Assembly: GCF_011752565.1 (NCBI RefSeq)
Contig: NZ_VWXK01000011.1
Coordinates: 62,001 to 126,000 of the forward strand
Length of the DNA stretch: 64,000 bases
Source: Pantoea sp. Ap-967
GTDB lineage: Bacteria > Pseudomonadota > Gammaproteobacteria > Pseudomonadales > Pseudomonadaceae
Direction of reading: 5' to 3'
The translations under genes were made by a program, and so were the position numbers. Numbering within the stretch: position 1 is the stretch's first letter; each line of letters starts with the position of its first letter. A model generated the notes under the pieces. The model did not search any database. It saw only the letters and a list, made by a program, of their open reading frames with translations, and was not told the origin of the DNA. Below are positions 17,183 to 31,278 of this stretch, piece by piece.

Positions 17183-17440
17183 ATGAAGCTGTTACTCGTT
17201 TTGTTCCTCGGCTGCCTGGGTTCTGTCGCCATGGCCGATGACCAGGTTACCCAAACTGCACAGGTTTCCGTGGAGCCCTATCGCTACGCTCAGCGCCTCG
17301 ATATCGCCCATGTTGTGGCGGTAACTCCGGTACCAAATGTTTGCGATGTGGTGCCAATGCAACTGACCTACGACGATTCCAAAGGCGACCGCCACATCAT
17401 GGAATACCGCGTCATAGGCAACGGCTGTTCCAACAACTAA
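17183..17440 (+). CDS. DUF2790 small secreted protein
   Basis: 85 residues from ATG 17183 (AGGTG upstream). A signal peptide (MKLLLVLFLGCLGSVAMA) is followed by a short mature domain with VCDVVPMQLTYDDSKGD, HIMEYRVIGNGC and two Cys residues likely disulfide-bonded. This is the DUF2790 pattern common in Pseudomonas, often found in several copies per genome and induced by stress or metals. Periplasmic; function unknown. Confidence 0.8.
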   Translation: MKLLLVLFLGCLGSVAMADDQVTQTAQVSVEPYRYAQRLDIAHVVAVTPVPNVCDVVPMQLTYDDSKGDRHIMEYRVIGNGCSNN

Positions 17441-17485
17441 CTGCGCACCCATTGATTACCGGCCTATCGCCAAGGAACTTGAATC

Positions 17486-18502
17486 ATGAAATTGTCACGC
17501 ACACTCACCGCCGGCCTTCTGGCCATTGCCGTCAACAGTGCATTCGCAGCGGGTGGCCCTGGTGTCGAAACCACCACACAAGCGTTCCTTCAAGCCCTGG
17601 AGGCAGGCGGCGGCAAGCCGCTGGAAACCCTCTCGCCGAAAGATGCCCGCGCCGTGCTGAGCGGTGCCCAGGCCGGTGTGAAGGTAGATGTCGCGGGTAT
17701 TGAGGTACAACGCCGCAGCATCGAGGTAGAGGGCAAGCCCCTGGATATTCGGGTGATCCGCCCAGAGGGCGCCAAAGGCGACTTGCCTGTGTTCATGTTC
17801 TTCCATGGCGGTGGTTGGGTGCTGGGTGACTACCCCACCCATGAACGCCTGATCCACGACTTGGTAGTAGGCTCCGGCGCCGCAGCGGTGTACGTCGACT
17901 ACACGCCGTCGCCGGAAGCGAAGTTCCCCACGGCGATCAATCAGGCGTATGGCGCCACTCGTTGGGTTGCCGAACACGGGAAGCAGATTGGTGTTGATGG
18001 CAGCCGCCTTGCGGTAGTGGGCAACAGTGTGGGTGGGAACATGGCCGCCGTGGTTGCGATCAAGGCCAAAGAGGCCGGCACCCCTAAGCTGCGCTTCCAG
18101 GCACTGTTGTGGCCGGTGACCGATGCCGACTTCAGCAACGGCTCCTACAACCGCTTCGCCGATGGCCACTTCCTGACCCGCAACATGATGAAATGGTTCT
18201 GGGACAACTACACCACCGACCCGAAGCTGCGCAGCGACATCCACGCCTCACCACTGCGCGCCAGCCTGGAGCAGTTGAAAGGCCTGCCGCCAGCCTTGGT
18301 GCAAACCGCCGAAATGGACGTACTGCGCGATGAGGGGGAAGCCTACGCCCGCAAGCTCAATGCGGCAGGCGTGCCGGTTACGGCCGTGCGCTACAACGGC
18401 ATGATCCACGACTACGGGCTGCTCAATGTGCTCGCCCAGGTGCCGAGCGTGCGCGACGCCATGGACCAGGCTGCCCAGGCGATCAAGCAGCACCTGAAGT
18501 AA
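17486..18502 (+). CDS. secreted alpha/beta-hydrolase, HSL (family IV) esterase
   Basis: 338 residues with a Sec signal peptide (cleaved after about residue 22). Family IV signatures: HGGG at 107-110 forming the oxyanion hole, nucleophile S181 in GNSVGGN, Asp in EMDVLRDEGE and His in MIHDYGLL. It hydrolyses acyl esters; the natural substrate cannot be told. Exported to the periplasm or beyond. A short GC hairpin at about 18531-18547 follows and may terminate it. Confidence 0.88.
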   Translation: MKLSRTLTAGLLAIAVNSAFAAGGPGVETTTQAFLQALEAGGGKPLETLSPKDARAVLSGAQAGVKVDVAGIEVQRRSIEVEGKPLDIRVIRPEGAKGDLPVFMFFHGGGWVLGDYPTHERLIHDLVVGSGAAAVYVDYTPSPEAKFPTAINQAYGATRWVAEHGKQIGVDGSRLAVVGNSVGGNMAAVVAIKAKEAGTPKLRFQALLWPVTDADFSNGSYNRFADGHFLTRNMMKWFWDNYTTDPKLRSDIHASPLRASLEQLKGLPPALVQTAEMDVLRDEGEAYARKLNAAGVPVTAVRYNGMIHDYGLLNVLAQVPSVRDAMDQAAQAIKQHLK

Positions 18503-18564
18503 CAACCTACCTCGCGTAAAGGTGATTGGGGCCGCATTGCGGCCCTTCACGGGCCAGCCCGTTC

Positions 18565-19056
18565 TCAGGCATCACTGTCCAGCGCCGCCTGGGCAAACTG
18601 CGCATCCAGCTCCGGCGTCGCACCACTGATACCGATACCGCCGATATGCACGCCGTTCTTGTCCTTTATCGGCAACCCTCCCTCCAGCAAGGTGAACCCT
18701 GGCAACGACCCATACGGATTGGCCGGGTGCGCCGCACTGCGCTCGCCAAGTGCGCGTGACGACAATGGGAAGCGGGCCGAGGTTTCGGCCTTGAGCTGCG
18801 CCACCTGAATGCTGCCGCTGCTGGTGCCGTCCATGCGGTGGAAATGTTTCAGGTTGCCGTGGTTGTCCATGATGCTGATGACGATCGCATAACCTTGGGC
18901 GATGGCGGCCCGTTCGGCGGCGGCGGTCATTTTTTGCGCTTGCTCGGACGTGAGGGCGGTGGGTTCGGCCTGGGCACCCGTAGCCGTTGCGGCGCCGGGT
19001 AGCAGTGCACCAGGGCCTGCGATCAGAAGGCCAAGGAGGAGGGCGTTGATCTTCAT
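18565..19056 (-). CDS. exported GlcG/HbpS-like (DUF336) protein
   Basis: 163 residues from ATG 19056; signal peptide MKINALLLGLLIAGPGALLP. The mature domain has the GlcG/HbpS fold motifs: LTSEQAQKMTAAAERAAIAQ, SIMDNHGNLKHFHRMDGTS, then GGLPIKDKNGVHIGGIGISG. Relatives bind haem or cobalamin or serve accessory roles in oxidation pathways. It stands alone between the esterase and the formate dehydrogenase operon, convergent with the former. Confidence 0.8.
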   Translation of the reverse strand: MKINALLLGLLIAGPGALLPGAATATGAQAEPTALTSEQAQKMTAAAERAAIAQGYAIVISIMDNHGNLKHFHRMDGTSSGSIQVAQLKAETSARFPLSSRALGERSAAHPANPYGSLPGFTLLEGGLPIKDKNGVHIGGIGISGATPELDAQFAQAALDSDA

Positions 19057-19309
19057 TGTGACTGATCCCTGTGTCAGAAAACGCAGCAGGCTAACTGGCT
19101 TTTGCCGGTATTTATGTAGTCCTTTTCCGAAAATGATGAAGGGGAGGGTGGATAGCGTTAGCCCCAATCCCGCCCCCCATGACCCACGTCATCGCACCTC
19201 TGCGATTCTTGGCTAGTCTTATTGATTGGCAGCCCCGAAAAGCCGCCACCGTGATGACCAAGAGGCGCCGGCCATGATCCGTGCGCCCGAACCTGATCAG
19301 GAGTGCACG

Positions 19310-22300
19310 ATGGACCTCAACCGTCGGCAGTTCTTCAAGGTCGCTGCTATCGGCCTTGGAGGCTCGAGCCTGGCGGCGTTGGGCATGGCCCCGACACCTG
19401 CCTTCGCCGAGCAGGTGCGCCACTTCAAGCTGGCGCACACCAAAGAGACGCGCAACACCTGCCCCTACTGCTCGGTCGGCTGCGGCCTGATCTTGTACAG
19501 CCAGGGTGACGCGGGCAAGAACGTCAAACAGAACATCATCCACATCGAAGGCGACGCCGATCACCCGGTCAACCGTGGCACCCTGTGCCCCAAAGGCGCC
19601 GGCCTGCTCGACTTTATCCACAGCCCCAGCCGCCTCAAGTACCCCCAGCTGCGCAAGCCGGGCAGCAACGAGTGGGTGCAGGTCAGCTGGGACCAGGCCC
19701 TCGACCGCGTCGCCGACCTGATGAAGAAGGACCGCGATGCCAACTTCATCGAGAAGAACGCCCAGGGGCAAACCGTCAACCGCTGGCTCACCACCGGTTT
19801 TCTCGCAGCTTCCGCCGCCTCCAGCGAGGCCGGCTACCTGACCCACAAGGTCGTTCGCGCAACGGGCATGCTGGGGTTCGATAACCAGGCACGTGTCTGA
19901 CATGGCCCGACGGTGGCAAGTCTTGCCCCGACGTACGGCCGTGGCGCCATGACCAACCACTGGTCCGATATCGCCAACGCGAATCTGGTCCTGGTGATGG
20001 GCGGCAACGCAGCAGAAGCACACCCGTGCGGCTTCAAGTGGGTGACCGAGGCCAAAGCGCACAACAAGGCGCGGCTGATCGTGGTTGACCCGCGGTTTAC
20101 CCGTACCGCGTCGGTGGCCGACTACTACGCACCGATCCGTACCGGCACCGACATCGCCTTCATGGGCGGGCTCATCAACTACCTGCTGAGCAACGACAAG
20201 ATCCAGCACGAATACGTGCGCAACTACACCGACGTGTCGTTCATCGTCAAAGAAAGCTATGGCTTCGAGGACGGGCTGTTCAGCGGCTACGACGAGGCCA
20301 AGCGGGTGTATGCGGACAAATCAGGCTGGGGCTACGAGCTGGGCGAAGACGGCTTTGCCAAGGTCGACCCGACCCTGCAGCACCCGCGCTGCGTGTACCA
20401 GCTGATGAAGCAGCACTACAGCCGCTACACCCCCGAGCTGGCCAGCATGACCTGCGGCATGCCCCAGGACGCCATGATGAAAGTCTGGGAAGAGATCGCC
20501 ACCTGCTCGGTCCCGGGCAAGACCATGACGATTCTCTACGCCCTCGGCTGGACCCAGCATTCCATTGGCGCGCAGATCATCCGCAGCGCGGCCATGGTCC
20601 AGTTGCTGCTGGGCAACGTTGGCATGCCCGGTGGCGGGGTCAACGCCCTGCGCGGGCACTCCAACATCCAGGGCCTGACCGACCTCGGCTTGCTGTCCAA
20701 CTCCCTGCCGGGCTACCTGACCCTGGCCGGCGACGCCGAGCAGGACTACGCCACCTACATCGACAAGCGTGCCTCCAAGCCCTTGCGCCCGGGGCAGCTG
20801 TCGTATTGGCAGAACTACGGCAAGTTCCACGTCAGCCTGATGAAAGCCTGGTACGGCGCCAATGCCACTGCCGAGAACAACTGGGGCTACGACTGGCTGC
20901 CCAAGCTCGACGTGCCGGCCTACGACGTGCTGCGCATGTTCGAGATGATGGGCCAGGGTAAGGTCAATGGTTACATGTGCCAAGGCTTCAACCCAATCGC
21001 CGCGCTGCCGGACAAGAACCGCGTCACCGCCGCCCTGGGCAAGCTCAAGTGGCTGGTGATCATGGACCCGCTGGCCACTGAAACCTCGGAATTCTGGCGC
21101 AACGCCGGGCCGTTCAATGATGTCGACACGGCCAATATCCAGACCGAGGTGATCCGCCTGCCCACCACCTGCTTTGCCGAGGAAGACGGCTCGCTGGTCA
21201 ACAGCAGCCGCTGGCTGCAGTGGCACTGGAAGGGCGCCGACGGCCCGGGTGAAACCCGCACCGACGTGCAGATCATGAGCGAGCTGTTCATCCGCCTGCG
21301 CGAGCGCTACAGCAAGGAGGGCGGCGCCTACCCCGACGCGATGATGAACATCAGCTGGCCCTACAAGATCCCCGAAGAGCCATCCCCCGAGGAGTTGGCC
21401 AAGGAAATGAACGGCTGGGCAGTCACCGACCTTACCGACGCCAGCGGCACCACGCTCAAGGCCGGCCAGCAGTTGGCAGGCTTTGCCCAGATGAAGGACG
21501 ACGGCAGCACCGCGTCGGGTTGCTGGATTTTTGCCGGCTGCTGGACCGAGCAGGGCAACCAGATGGCCCGCCGCGACAACAGCGACCCGTATGGCATGCA
21601 CCAGGTGCAGAACTGGGCCTGGGCCTGGCCGGCCAACCGCCGCATCCTCTACAACCGCGCCTCCAGCGACCCGCAAGGCAAGCCGTGGGACCCGGAGAAA
21701 AAACGCCTGGTATGGTGGAACGGCAAGGCCTGGACCGGCACCGACGTGCCCGACTTCAAGGTCGACTCGCCACCGGAAGCGGGGATGAACCCGTTCATCA
21801 TGAACCCCGAGGGCGTGGCGCGTTTCTTCGCCATCGACAAGATGGCCGAAGGCCCGTTCCCCGAGCACTACGAGCCGTTTGAAACGCCCATCGGCATCAA
21901 CCCGCTGCACCCGCAGAACAAGAAGGTGGTGAGCAACCCGGCGGGGCGGATCTTCGACTCGGTGTGGAACACCCTTGGCACCCACGACGAGTTCCCCTAC
22001 GCCGCGACCACCTACCGGCTGACCGAGCACTTCCACTTCTGGAGCAAGCACTGCCGCCTCAACGCCATCGCCCAACCCGAGCAGTTCGTTGAAATCGGTG
22101 AGGTGCTGGCCAATGAGAAAGGCATCAAGGCGGGCGACCGGGTGCGGGTGTCGAGCAAGCGGGGGCACATCGATGCGGTGGCGGTGGTGACCAAGCGCAT
22201 CCGCCCGCTGCAGGTCAACAACCAGACCGTGCACCAGATCGGCATTCCGCTGCACTGGGGCTTCACCGGCGCCACACGCCATGGCTACCTGACCAACACC

Positions 22301-22378
22301 CTGGTGCCGTTCCTCGGTGACGGCAATACCCAGACGCCAGAGTCCAAGTCGTTCCTCGTCAATGTGGAGAAACTCTGA
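19310..22378 (+). CDS. fdoG: formate dehydrogenase alpha subunit, selenocysteine-containing
   Basis: 1022 residues if the in-frame TGA at 19898-19900 is read as selenocysteine 197 ([14 protein letters not shown]). ATG 19310 follows AGGAG. Twin-arginine leader N-R5-R6-Q-F-F-K targets the folded enzyme to the periplasm. A [4Fe-4S] site uses C51, C54, C58 and C93; the rest is the bis-MGD molybdopterin fold. It oxidises formate to CO2. The TGA is not a mutation: protein homology continues directly after it, a hairpin follows, and selA, selB and selC are all nearby. The stop overlaps the fdoH start (TGATG). Confidence 0.96.
19898..19927 (+). promoter_or_regulatory. UGA selenocysteine codon with SECIS-like hairpin
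   Basis: UGA at 19898 is followed 14 bases later by GGCAA-GTC-TTGCC (19915-19927), whose apical AAGUCUU resembles the loop bound by SelB in bacterial SECIS elements. Spacing fits a bacterial SECIS. Confidence 0.75.
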
Positions 22379-23328
22379 TGGCCAGCCAAGACATCATCGC
22401 CCGCTCGGCCACCACCACCGTGCCGCCCTCGGTACGCCAGCTGGAAGAGGTGGCCAAGCTGATCGACACCACCAAGTGCATCGGCTGCAAGGCCTGCCAG
22501 GTGGCGTGCTCGGAGTGGAACGAACTGCGTGACGAGGTGGGCCACAACCACGGCACCTACGACAACCCCCACGACCTCAGCGCCGAAACCTGGACCCTGA
22601 TGCGCTTCACCGAGCACGAGCGTGACGACGGCAACCTGGAGTGGCTGATCCGCAAGGACGGCTGCATGCACTGCGCCGACCCGGGCTGCCTGAAGGCCTG
22701 CCCGAGCCCGGGGGCAATCATCAAGCACGCCAACGGTATCGTCGACTTCAACCAGGACCACTGCATCGGCTGTGGCTACTGCATCACCGGTTGCCCGTTC
22801 AACATCCCGCGCATTTCGCAGAAGGACCACAAGGCCTACAAGTGCACCCTGTGTTCCGACCGCGTGACCGTGGGCCTGGAGCCGGCCTGTGTGAAAACCT
22901 GCCCGACCGGGGCGATCGTCTTCGGCAGCAAGGAGGAAATGAAGGTGCATGCCGCCGAGCGCATCGTCGACCTCAAGTCGCGCGGTTTCGACAACGCCGG
23001 GCTGTACGACCCGGACGGCGTCGGCGGCACCCACGTGATGTATGTGCTGCACCACGCCGACACGCCGAGGCTGTACGCCGGCTTGCCGGACGCCCCCGTG
23101 ATCAGCCCCTTGGTGGGCCTGTGGAAGGGCTTCACGAAGCCGCTGGCGCTGCTGGCCATGGGCGCGGCGGTGCTGGCCGGGTTCTTCCATTACGTGCGGG
23201 TAGGGCCACAGCGGGTGGAGGAGGACGAGCACCCCGCGCCGCCGGACCACAGCGTGCAGCCGGTCGACCCTTCGGTGCATGTCTATGACCCGACCAAACC
23301 CGGTGGGCAAGGGGAGCAGCGGCCATGA
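22378..23328 (+). CDS. fdoH: formate dehydrogenase beta subunit (4Fe-4S)
   Basis: 316 residues. Four ferredoxin-type clusters are readable: [35 protein letters not shown], and CTLCSDR with the later CVKTC. One C-terminal membrane helix ([18 protein letters not shown]) anchors it. It passes electrons from the alpha subunit to the cytochrome b subunit. Translationally coupled on both sides. Confidence 0.95.
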   Translation: MASQDIIARSATTTVPPSVRQLEEVAKLIDTTKCIGCKACQVACSEWNELRDEVGHNHGTYDNPHDLSAETWTLMRFTEHERDDGNLEWLIRKDGCMHCADPGCLKACPSPGAIIKHANGIVDFNQDHCIGCGYCITGCPFNIPRISQKDHKAYKCTLCSDRVTVGLEPACVKTCPTGAIVFGSKEEMKVHAAERIVDLKSRGFDNAGLYDPDGVGGTHVMYVLHHADTPRLYAGLPDAPVISPLVGLWKGFTKPLALLAMGAAVLAGFFHYVRVGPQRVEEDEHPAPPDHSVQPVDPSVHVYDPTKPGGQGEQRP

Positions 23329-23981
23329 ACGACAACAAACCCATCCTGCGCTATAACGCCAACGAGCGGACCAACCACTGGATCGTCGCGATCCTGTTCA
23401 TGACGGCGGGCCTGTCTGGGCTGGCGCTGTTCCACCCGGCGCTGTTCTGGCTCAGTAACCTGTTTGGCGGCGGCCCCTGGACGCGCATCCTGCACCCGTT
23501 CCTGGGCGTGGCGATGTTCGTGTTCTTCCTCGGCCTGGTGGTGCGCTTCTGGCGCGCCAACTTCATCACCGCCAACGACCGCCTGTGGTTGCGCCGGGTC
23601 GACCGGGTGATGCTGAACAAGGAAGACGGCGTGCCGCCCATCGGCAAGTACAACGCCGGGCAGAAGTTGCTGTTCTGGACCCTGCTGGCCTGTATGCTGG
23701 TGCTGCTGCTCAGCGGCGTGGTGATCTGGCGCGCGTACTTCAGCCACCTGTTCGGCATCGAGGCCATACGCCTGTCGGCCCTGGCCCATGCCCTGGCGGC
23801 GTTCGTGCTGATCCTCAGCATCATCGTGCACATCTACGCCGGTATCTGGATCAAGGGTTCGATCGGCGCGATGCTGCATGGCTGGGTCAGCCGCGCCTGG
23901 GCGCGCAAGCACCATGAACTGTGGTACCGCGAAGTGACCGGCGACAAAGCCCCGGTCAATCACGGCAAAAAAGAAGGATGA
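23325..23981 (+). CDS. fdoI: formate dehydrogenase gamma subunit, cytochrome b
   Basis: 218 residues, start overlapping the fdoH stop (ATGA). Four membrane helices with conserved His residues ([35 protein letters not shown]) that ligate two b haems. It anchors the complex and reduces quinone. Confidence 0.95.
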   Translation: MNDNKPILRYNANERTNHWIVAILFMTAGLSGLALFHPALFWLSNLFGGGPWTRILHPFLGVAMFVFFLGLVVRFWRANFITANDRLWLRRVDRVMLNKEDGVPPIGKYNAGQKLLFWTLLACMLVLLLSGVVIWRAYFSHLFGIEAIRLSALAHALAAFVLILSIIVHIYAGIWIKGSIGAMLHGWVSRAWARKHHELWYREVTGDKAPVNHGKKEG

Positions 23982-23985
23982 ACGC

Positions 23986-24909
23986 TTGAGCACGATACTC
24001 GAACCCGGGCAGATCGAAGCCTCGGCGGTGATGCCGCCGTTTCTTCATCTGCCGCCCGCCAACCTGTTCACCGTGCGCGCCGCGCGCCTGGAGCAATTGG
24101 CCGAAGGGCATCCCTTTGGCGATTACCTGCGGTTGATCGCCCGGCTGTGCCGTGTGCAGCAGCAGCTTGTGGATAACCCACCCGCTGGCTTGCCGGTGGC
24201 AGAGCAGCGCCAGCGCCTGTGCATAAGTCACGGCTTGCCACCGCTGGCAGCCGACAGCCTGGTGCGGGAAGGGCCGTGGCTGGTGTGGTTGCAGGCCCTG
24301 CTCGGGCACTTCGCTGACGAACCCGACGGGCCGCTGAGGGAGACCGTGAAGCTGCTGTGTGACAGTGACGACAGCCAGCGCAAGGGCTGGGCCATCGCCT
24401 TGCTTGGCGGCCAGTACGATGCAGTGCCAGCGGCATTGGTGCCGTTGCTGGGCGCAGCGTTGCAGGCGGCCTGGGCAAGCTGGCTGCTGGCGCTGCCGGC
24501 GCCGGAGCTCAAGCCCGCCAGCAGCCTGGCCCAGTGCCCGGCCTGCGGTTCACCGGCCATGGCCGGGGTGGTGCGCAACCGGGGCAAGCACAATGGCCTG
24601 CGCTACCTGGCCTGTTCGTTGTGTGCCTGCGAGTGGCATGTGGTACGGGTCAAGTGCGTGTATTGCGAGTCGAGCAAGGATTTGCGCTACAGCAGCCTGG
24701 AGGATGACCGCCATGGGCCGGGCAAGGCGCCGCTGCGCGCCGAGTGCTGCCCAGGGTGCCAGAGCTACCTGAAGCAGCACTACCTGGAAAACGATGCGGC
24801 GGCAGAGCCGTTGGCCGATGACCTGGCCAGCCTGGCGTTGGACATTCGCTTGGACGAGGAGGGGTTTCACCGCCTGGCCCCGAACCTGATGGTCGCGCCG
24901 GGGGCGTGA
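23986..24909 (+). CDS. fdhE: formate dehydrogenase accessory protein FdhE
   Basis: 307 residues from a TTG at 23986 with AAGGA upstream. The C-terminal half carries rubredoxin-like CxxC pairs (CPACGS, CSLCAC, CVYCES, CCPGC) typical of FdhE, a cytoplasmic iron-binding factor needed for active respiratory formate dehydrogenase. The four-gene fdo operon ends here, followed by a REP pair. Confidence 0.92.
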   Translation: MSTILEPGQIEASAVMPPFLHLPPANLFTVRAARLEQLAEGHPFGDYLRLIARLCRVQQQLVDNPPAGLPVAEQRQRLCISHGLPPLAADSLVREGPWLVWLQALLGHFADEPDGPLRETVKLLCDSDDSQRKGWAIALLGGQYDAVPAALVPLLGAALQAAWASWLLALPAPELKPASSLAQCPACGSPAMAGVVRNRGKHNGLRYLACSLCACEWHVVRVKCVYCESSKDLRYSSLEDDRHGPGKAPLRAECCPGCQSYLKQHYLENDAAAEPLADDLASLALDIRLDEEGFHRLAPNLMVAPGA

Positions 24910-24942
24910 GGGTGTGTCTACACTGTAGTACCGAGTCGCCTG

Positions 24943-25028
24943 CTTCGCGGGGCAAGCCCGCTCCTACAGAGGCGGCGTTGCCTTCAAGGCTGACACTGCA
25001 CCTGTAGGAGCGGGCTTGCCCCGCGAAG
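24943..25028. repeat. inverted REP pair
   Basis: CTTCGCGGGGCAAGCCCGCT (24943-) and its inverse complement (25003-25028) lie between fdhE and selA. Confidence 0.85.
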
Positions 25029-25062
25029 AGGCCAGTACAGACAACGGACCCGTCCAAGGTAG

Positions 25063-28415
<3,353 letters not shown>

Positions 28416-28421
28416 GTTCAA

Positions 28422-28517
28422 GGAAGGCAATCGCGCCCGGTGGCGCGGCCGGGCTTCAAACCCGGTTGGGGACGGCAGCCGTTCCCGGGCAGGTTCGACT
28501 CCCGCTGCCTTCCGCCA
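28422..28517 (+). tRNA. selC: tRNA-Sec (anticodon TCA)
   Basis: 96 bases including an encoded CCA. Long acceptor branch GGAAGGCA.../...TGCCTTCC, an extended D stem, anticodon loop CTTCAAA with TCA, and a long variable arm, all characteristic of tRNA-Sec. It lies immediately after selB. Confidence 0.96.
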
Positions 28518-28553
28518 TTTTCAACAGTCCCATCCGCAGTCAAGCTGCAACCC

Positions 28554-28579
28554 TGTAGGAGCGGGCTCGCCCCGCGAAG
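28554..28579. repeat. single REP element
   Basis: TGTAGGAGCGGGCTCGCCCC, one copy, between selC and the convergent asparaginase gene. Confidence 0.75.
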
Positions 28580-28598
28580 AGGCCCGAAAGCCGAACCC

Positions 28599-29585
28599 CT
28601 ATACCCGCTCCCCACACAGATCCAGCGCAAACCACTGCTCTGCCGCCTCTACATCCAACCCCGCCCCGAGCAGCGCAAACATCTTGCCCAACGCCGCCTC
28701 ACGGGTCATGCCACCGCCACTCACCAGCCCGGCCCCACGCAGGCGATTACCCGCCGCATAGGTATCGAACACCACCGACCCTTCCGGGCACTGGCTGATG
28801 GCAACCAACAGCACGCCGCGCTGGCGCGCCGCACGCAGCACTTCCAGCAAGGCCAGGTCATCCGAAGGCCCGGTCCCGCTGCCATAGCACTCCAGCAGCA
28901 GCCCTTGCACGCCGCTGTCCAGCAGCCCCGCCAGGTGCGCGGCCTGCAGGCCTGGGTAAACCGGCATCAGCGCCAGGTTCACCGGCTGGCGGGGTTGGCG
29001 ATAACTCAGCGCGGCAGGCACCTCGCCGGCACGCTCACCGTCCCGGTGGCGCGGCAGCGCGGCAAAGGCGTCGAACGCCTCGCTGCGCAGCTTCGAGGCG
29101 CGGCAGCCATGCAGCAGTTGGCCGTGGAAGTACAGCTGCACGCCATCTTCCAGGCCTTGCTCCACCTGGCGCAGGGCACCACACAGGTTGTCCCAGGCAT
29201 CGCTGCCTGGCGCGCCGGCCGGCAGCATCGAGCCGGTCAGCAGCACGGGCACCGGCAGGCCCAGCAGCAGGAACGACAGCGCCGCGGCGCTGTAGGCCAG
29301 GCTGTCGGTGCCATGCAGCACCAGCACGCCGTCATGGCCAGCGTCCACGGCGGCAACGATGGCATCGCGCATCGCCAGCCAGTTGTGCTGCTGCATGTTG
29401 GCGCTGTCGAGCAGCGGGTTCATTTCCTGCAGCGTCCATTGCACCTGGGGCGCATCGGTCAGCTGGGCGAGGTGTTCGCGCATCCGCGCATCGAAACCAC
29501 CGGCAGGGGCAAGGCCTTCGGCGGTTTCAAGCATGCCGATGGTGCCACCGGTATAGAGGACGAGAAGATTCTTGACTGCACGCAT
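28599..29585 (-). CDS. ansA: type I (cytoplasmic) L-asparaginase
   Basis: 328 residues from ATG 29585. Catalytic motifs LYTGGTIGM (T12) and VLHGTDSLAYSAAAL. There is no signal peptide, so it is the cytoplasmic enzyme that hydrolyses asparagine to aspartate and ammonia, rather than the periplasmic type II. Last gene of a minus-strand block with the AGCS symporter upstream; the gap is about 70 bp, so co-transcription is possible. Confidence 0.88.
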   Translation of the reverse strand: MRAVKNLLVLYTGGTIGMLETAEGLAPAGGFDARMREHLAQLTDAPQVQWTLQEMNPLLDSANMQQHNWLAMRDAIVAAVDAGHDGVLVLHGTDSLAYSAAALSFLLLGLPVPVLLTGSMLPAGAPGSDAWDNLCGALRQVEQGLEDGVQLYFHGQLLHGCRASKLRSEAFDAFAALPRHRDGERAGEVPAALSYRQPRQPVNLALMPVYPGLQAAHLAGLLDSGVQGLLLECYGSGTGPSDDLALLEVLRAARQRGVLLVAISQCPEGSVVFDTYAAGNRLRGAGLVSGGGMTREAALGKMFALLGAGLDVEAAEQWFALDLCGERV

Positions 29586-29657
29586 GGAAAGCATCCGAAG
29601 CGGTGAGCGGAGATAAGTCAGCCGCCCACGAACGGGGCGGCTGGGCAGGGGAGGATA

Positions 29658-31100
29658 TCAGCGCTGCGGCTGAGCTTGGCCCGCAGTTTTGTCAGTGGCT
29701 GTTTCCACCTGTGGATTGACCGGCCAGGCGTTGCGGTCCAGGTCCAGGTCGGCGAATTTCGACGAATCGAACACGGGTTGCTTGACGCCTGCCTTGCGCT
29801 GCTCGTCGTAGTCGCGCATCACGCGCAGGCCGACTTTGAACAGCAGGGCCAGGGCCACCAGGTTGACGAAGGCCAGGCACGTCATGGTGATGTCGGCGAA
29901 GGCGAACACGGTCGACAGGTCTTGCATCGAGCCCCACACCACCAGTGCCAGTACCAGGCCACGGAAGGCCAGCAGCACACCGCGGTTGCGGCTCAGGAAC
30001 TGCAGGCTGTTCTCGCCCAGGTAGTAGTTGTAGAGGATGCAGGTGAACACGAACAGCGACAGTGCCACGCTGACGAACAGGCGGCCCCAGTCACCCACCA
30101 CGGCGGCCAGCGAGTTCTGGGTCAGGACGATGCCGTCACCTTCGAAGCCTGGGGTGTAGAAGCCCGACAGCAGAATCAGCAGCGCGGTGCAGGTGCAGAT
30201 CACGAAGGTGTCGAGGAACACGCTGAACGCCTGGACCACGCCTTGCGCGCCCGGGTGTTTCACGGCGGCCACGGCAGCCACGTTGGGCGCACTGCCCAGG
30301 CCCGCTTCGTTGGCGAACACGCCACGCTTCACGCCCATGACGATGGCGCTGCCGAGCAGGCCGCCGAAGGCTGGGTCGAGGCCGAAGGCGCTCTTGAAGA
30401 TGGTTTCCAGCATGGCCGGTACGTGGTCGATCTGGGTGCCGATCACGTAGAGGGTAACGCCGATGTAGGCCAGGGTCTTGACCGGTACCAGCAGGTCCGA
30501 CACCGCGGCGATGCGCTTGATGCCGCCGATGAAGGTGATTGCCAGCAGCACGGCCAGAACGATACCGGTGTGGCGCGGGTCGAAGTCGAAGGCGTTCTGC
30601 AGCGAATGGGTCACGGTGTACGACTGCAGGCCGATGAAGGCGAAGCCGTAGGTGACCAGCAGCAGGATCGAGAACACGATGGCCATGCTTTTCAGCTTCA
30701 GGCCGTGCAGGATGTAGTACGCCGGGCCGCCACGGTACAAACCGTCGCCATCGGCGCGCTTGTACACCTGGGCCAGGGTACATTCGAAGAAGCTGCTGGC
30801 CATGCCGACCAGGGCGGTCACCCACATCCAGAACACAGCGCCCGGGCCACCCAGGGTCACGGCGATGCCGACACCGGCGATGTTACCGGCGCCAACGCGG
30901 CCGGCGAGGCTCAGCATCAGGGCCTGGAAGGAGCTCAACTGGCCTGCCTGGCCACGCAGCGATTCCTTGAATACGGCGAACATGTGGCCGAAGTGGCGGA
31001 ACTGAACGAACCGCGAGCGGATGGTGAAGTAACCGCCGAGACCGACGATCAGCACGATGAGAAGTTTCCCGGACAGGAAATCGTTGAGTGCTTCGAGCAT
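29658..31100 (-). CDS. AGCS-family sodium:amino-acid symporter
   Basis: 480 residues with about ten membrane helices. AGCS features include LSLAGRVGAGNIAGVGIAVT, GGPGAVFWMWVTALVGMASS and GVKRGVFANEAGLGSAPN. It imports alanine, glycine or similar amino acids with sodium. GAGGTC precedes the ATG. Divergent from an XRE-type regulator whose leader carries tandem repeats, which suggests local control. Confidence 0.93.
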   Translation of the reverse strand: MLEALNDFLSGKLLIVLIVGLGGYFTIRSRFVQFRHFGHMFAVFKESLRGQAGQLSSFQALMLSLAGRVGAGNIAGVGIAVTLGGPGAVFWMWVTALVGMASSFFECTLAQVYKRADGDGLYRGGPAYYILHGLKLKSMAIVFSILLLVTYGFAFIGLQSYTVTHSLQNAFDFDPRHTGIVLAVLLAITFIGGIKRIAAVSDLLVPVKTLAYIGVTLYVIGTQIDHVPAMLETIFKSAFGLDPAFGGLLGSAIVMGVKRGVFANEAGLGSAPNVAAVAAVKHPGAQGVVQAFSVFLDTFVICTCTALLILLSGFYTPGFEGDGIVLTQNSLAAVVGDWGRLFVSVALSLFVFTCILYNYYLGENSLQFLSRNRGVLLAFRGLVLALVVWGSMQDLSTVFAFADITMTCLAFVNLVALALLFKVGLRVMRDYDEQRKAGVKQPVFDSSKFADLDLDRNAWPVNPQVETATDKTAGQAQPQR

Positions 31101-31222
31101 TGGAAAATGACCTCGATTCTTATTCTTCGCATGGAAAGATCAGCGGACGGCAGGCGCACCGCTATTCGTTGGGGCGCATGGTTGGCCATGACAAGGGTGG
31201 TTACAATTTCGCGGGTTGCTCT

Positions 31223-31248
31223 GACTTGATGCGACTTGATGCTATAAT
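31223..31248 (+). promoter_or_regulatory. tandem GACTTGATGC repeats abutting a -10 box
   Basis: Two adjacent copies of GACTTGATGC (31223-31232, 31233-31242) are followed at once by TATAAT (31243-31248), 31 bp before the regulator start codon. Likely an operator overlapping a promoter. Confidence 0.5.
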
Positions 31249-31278
31249 TGCGTCATTCGCGTCACCTGAGCCCCTGCC

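Noticed and set aside
19898-19900. TGA interrupting the formate dehydrogenase alpha gene, taken as a nonsense mutation
   Set aside because: The frame and homology continue at once, the position matches the active-site selenocysteine, and selA, selB and selC are nearby.
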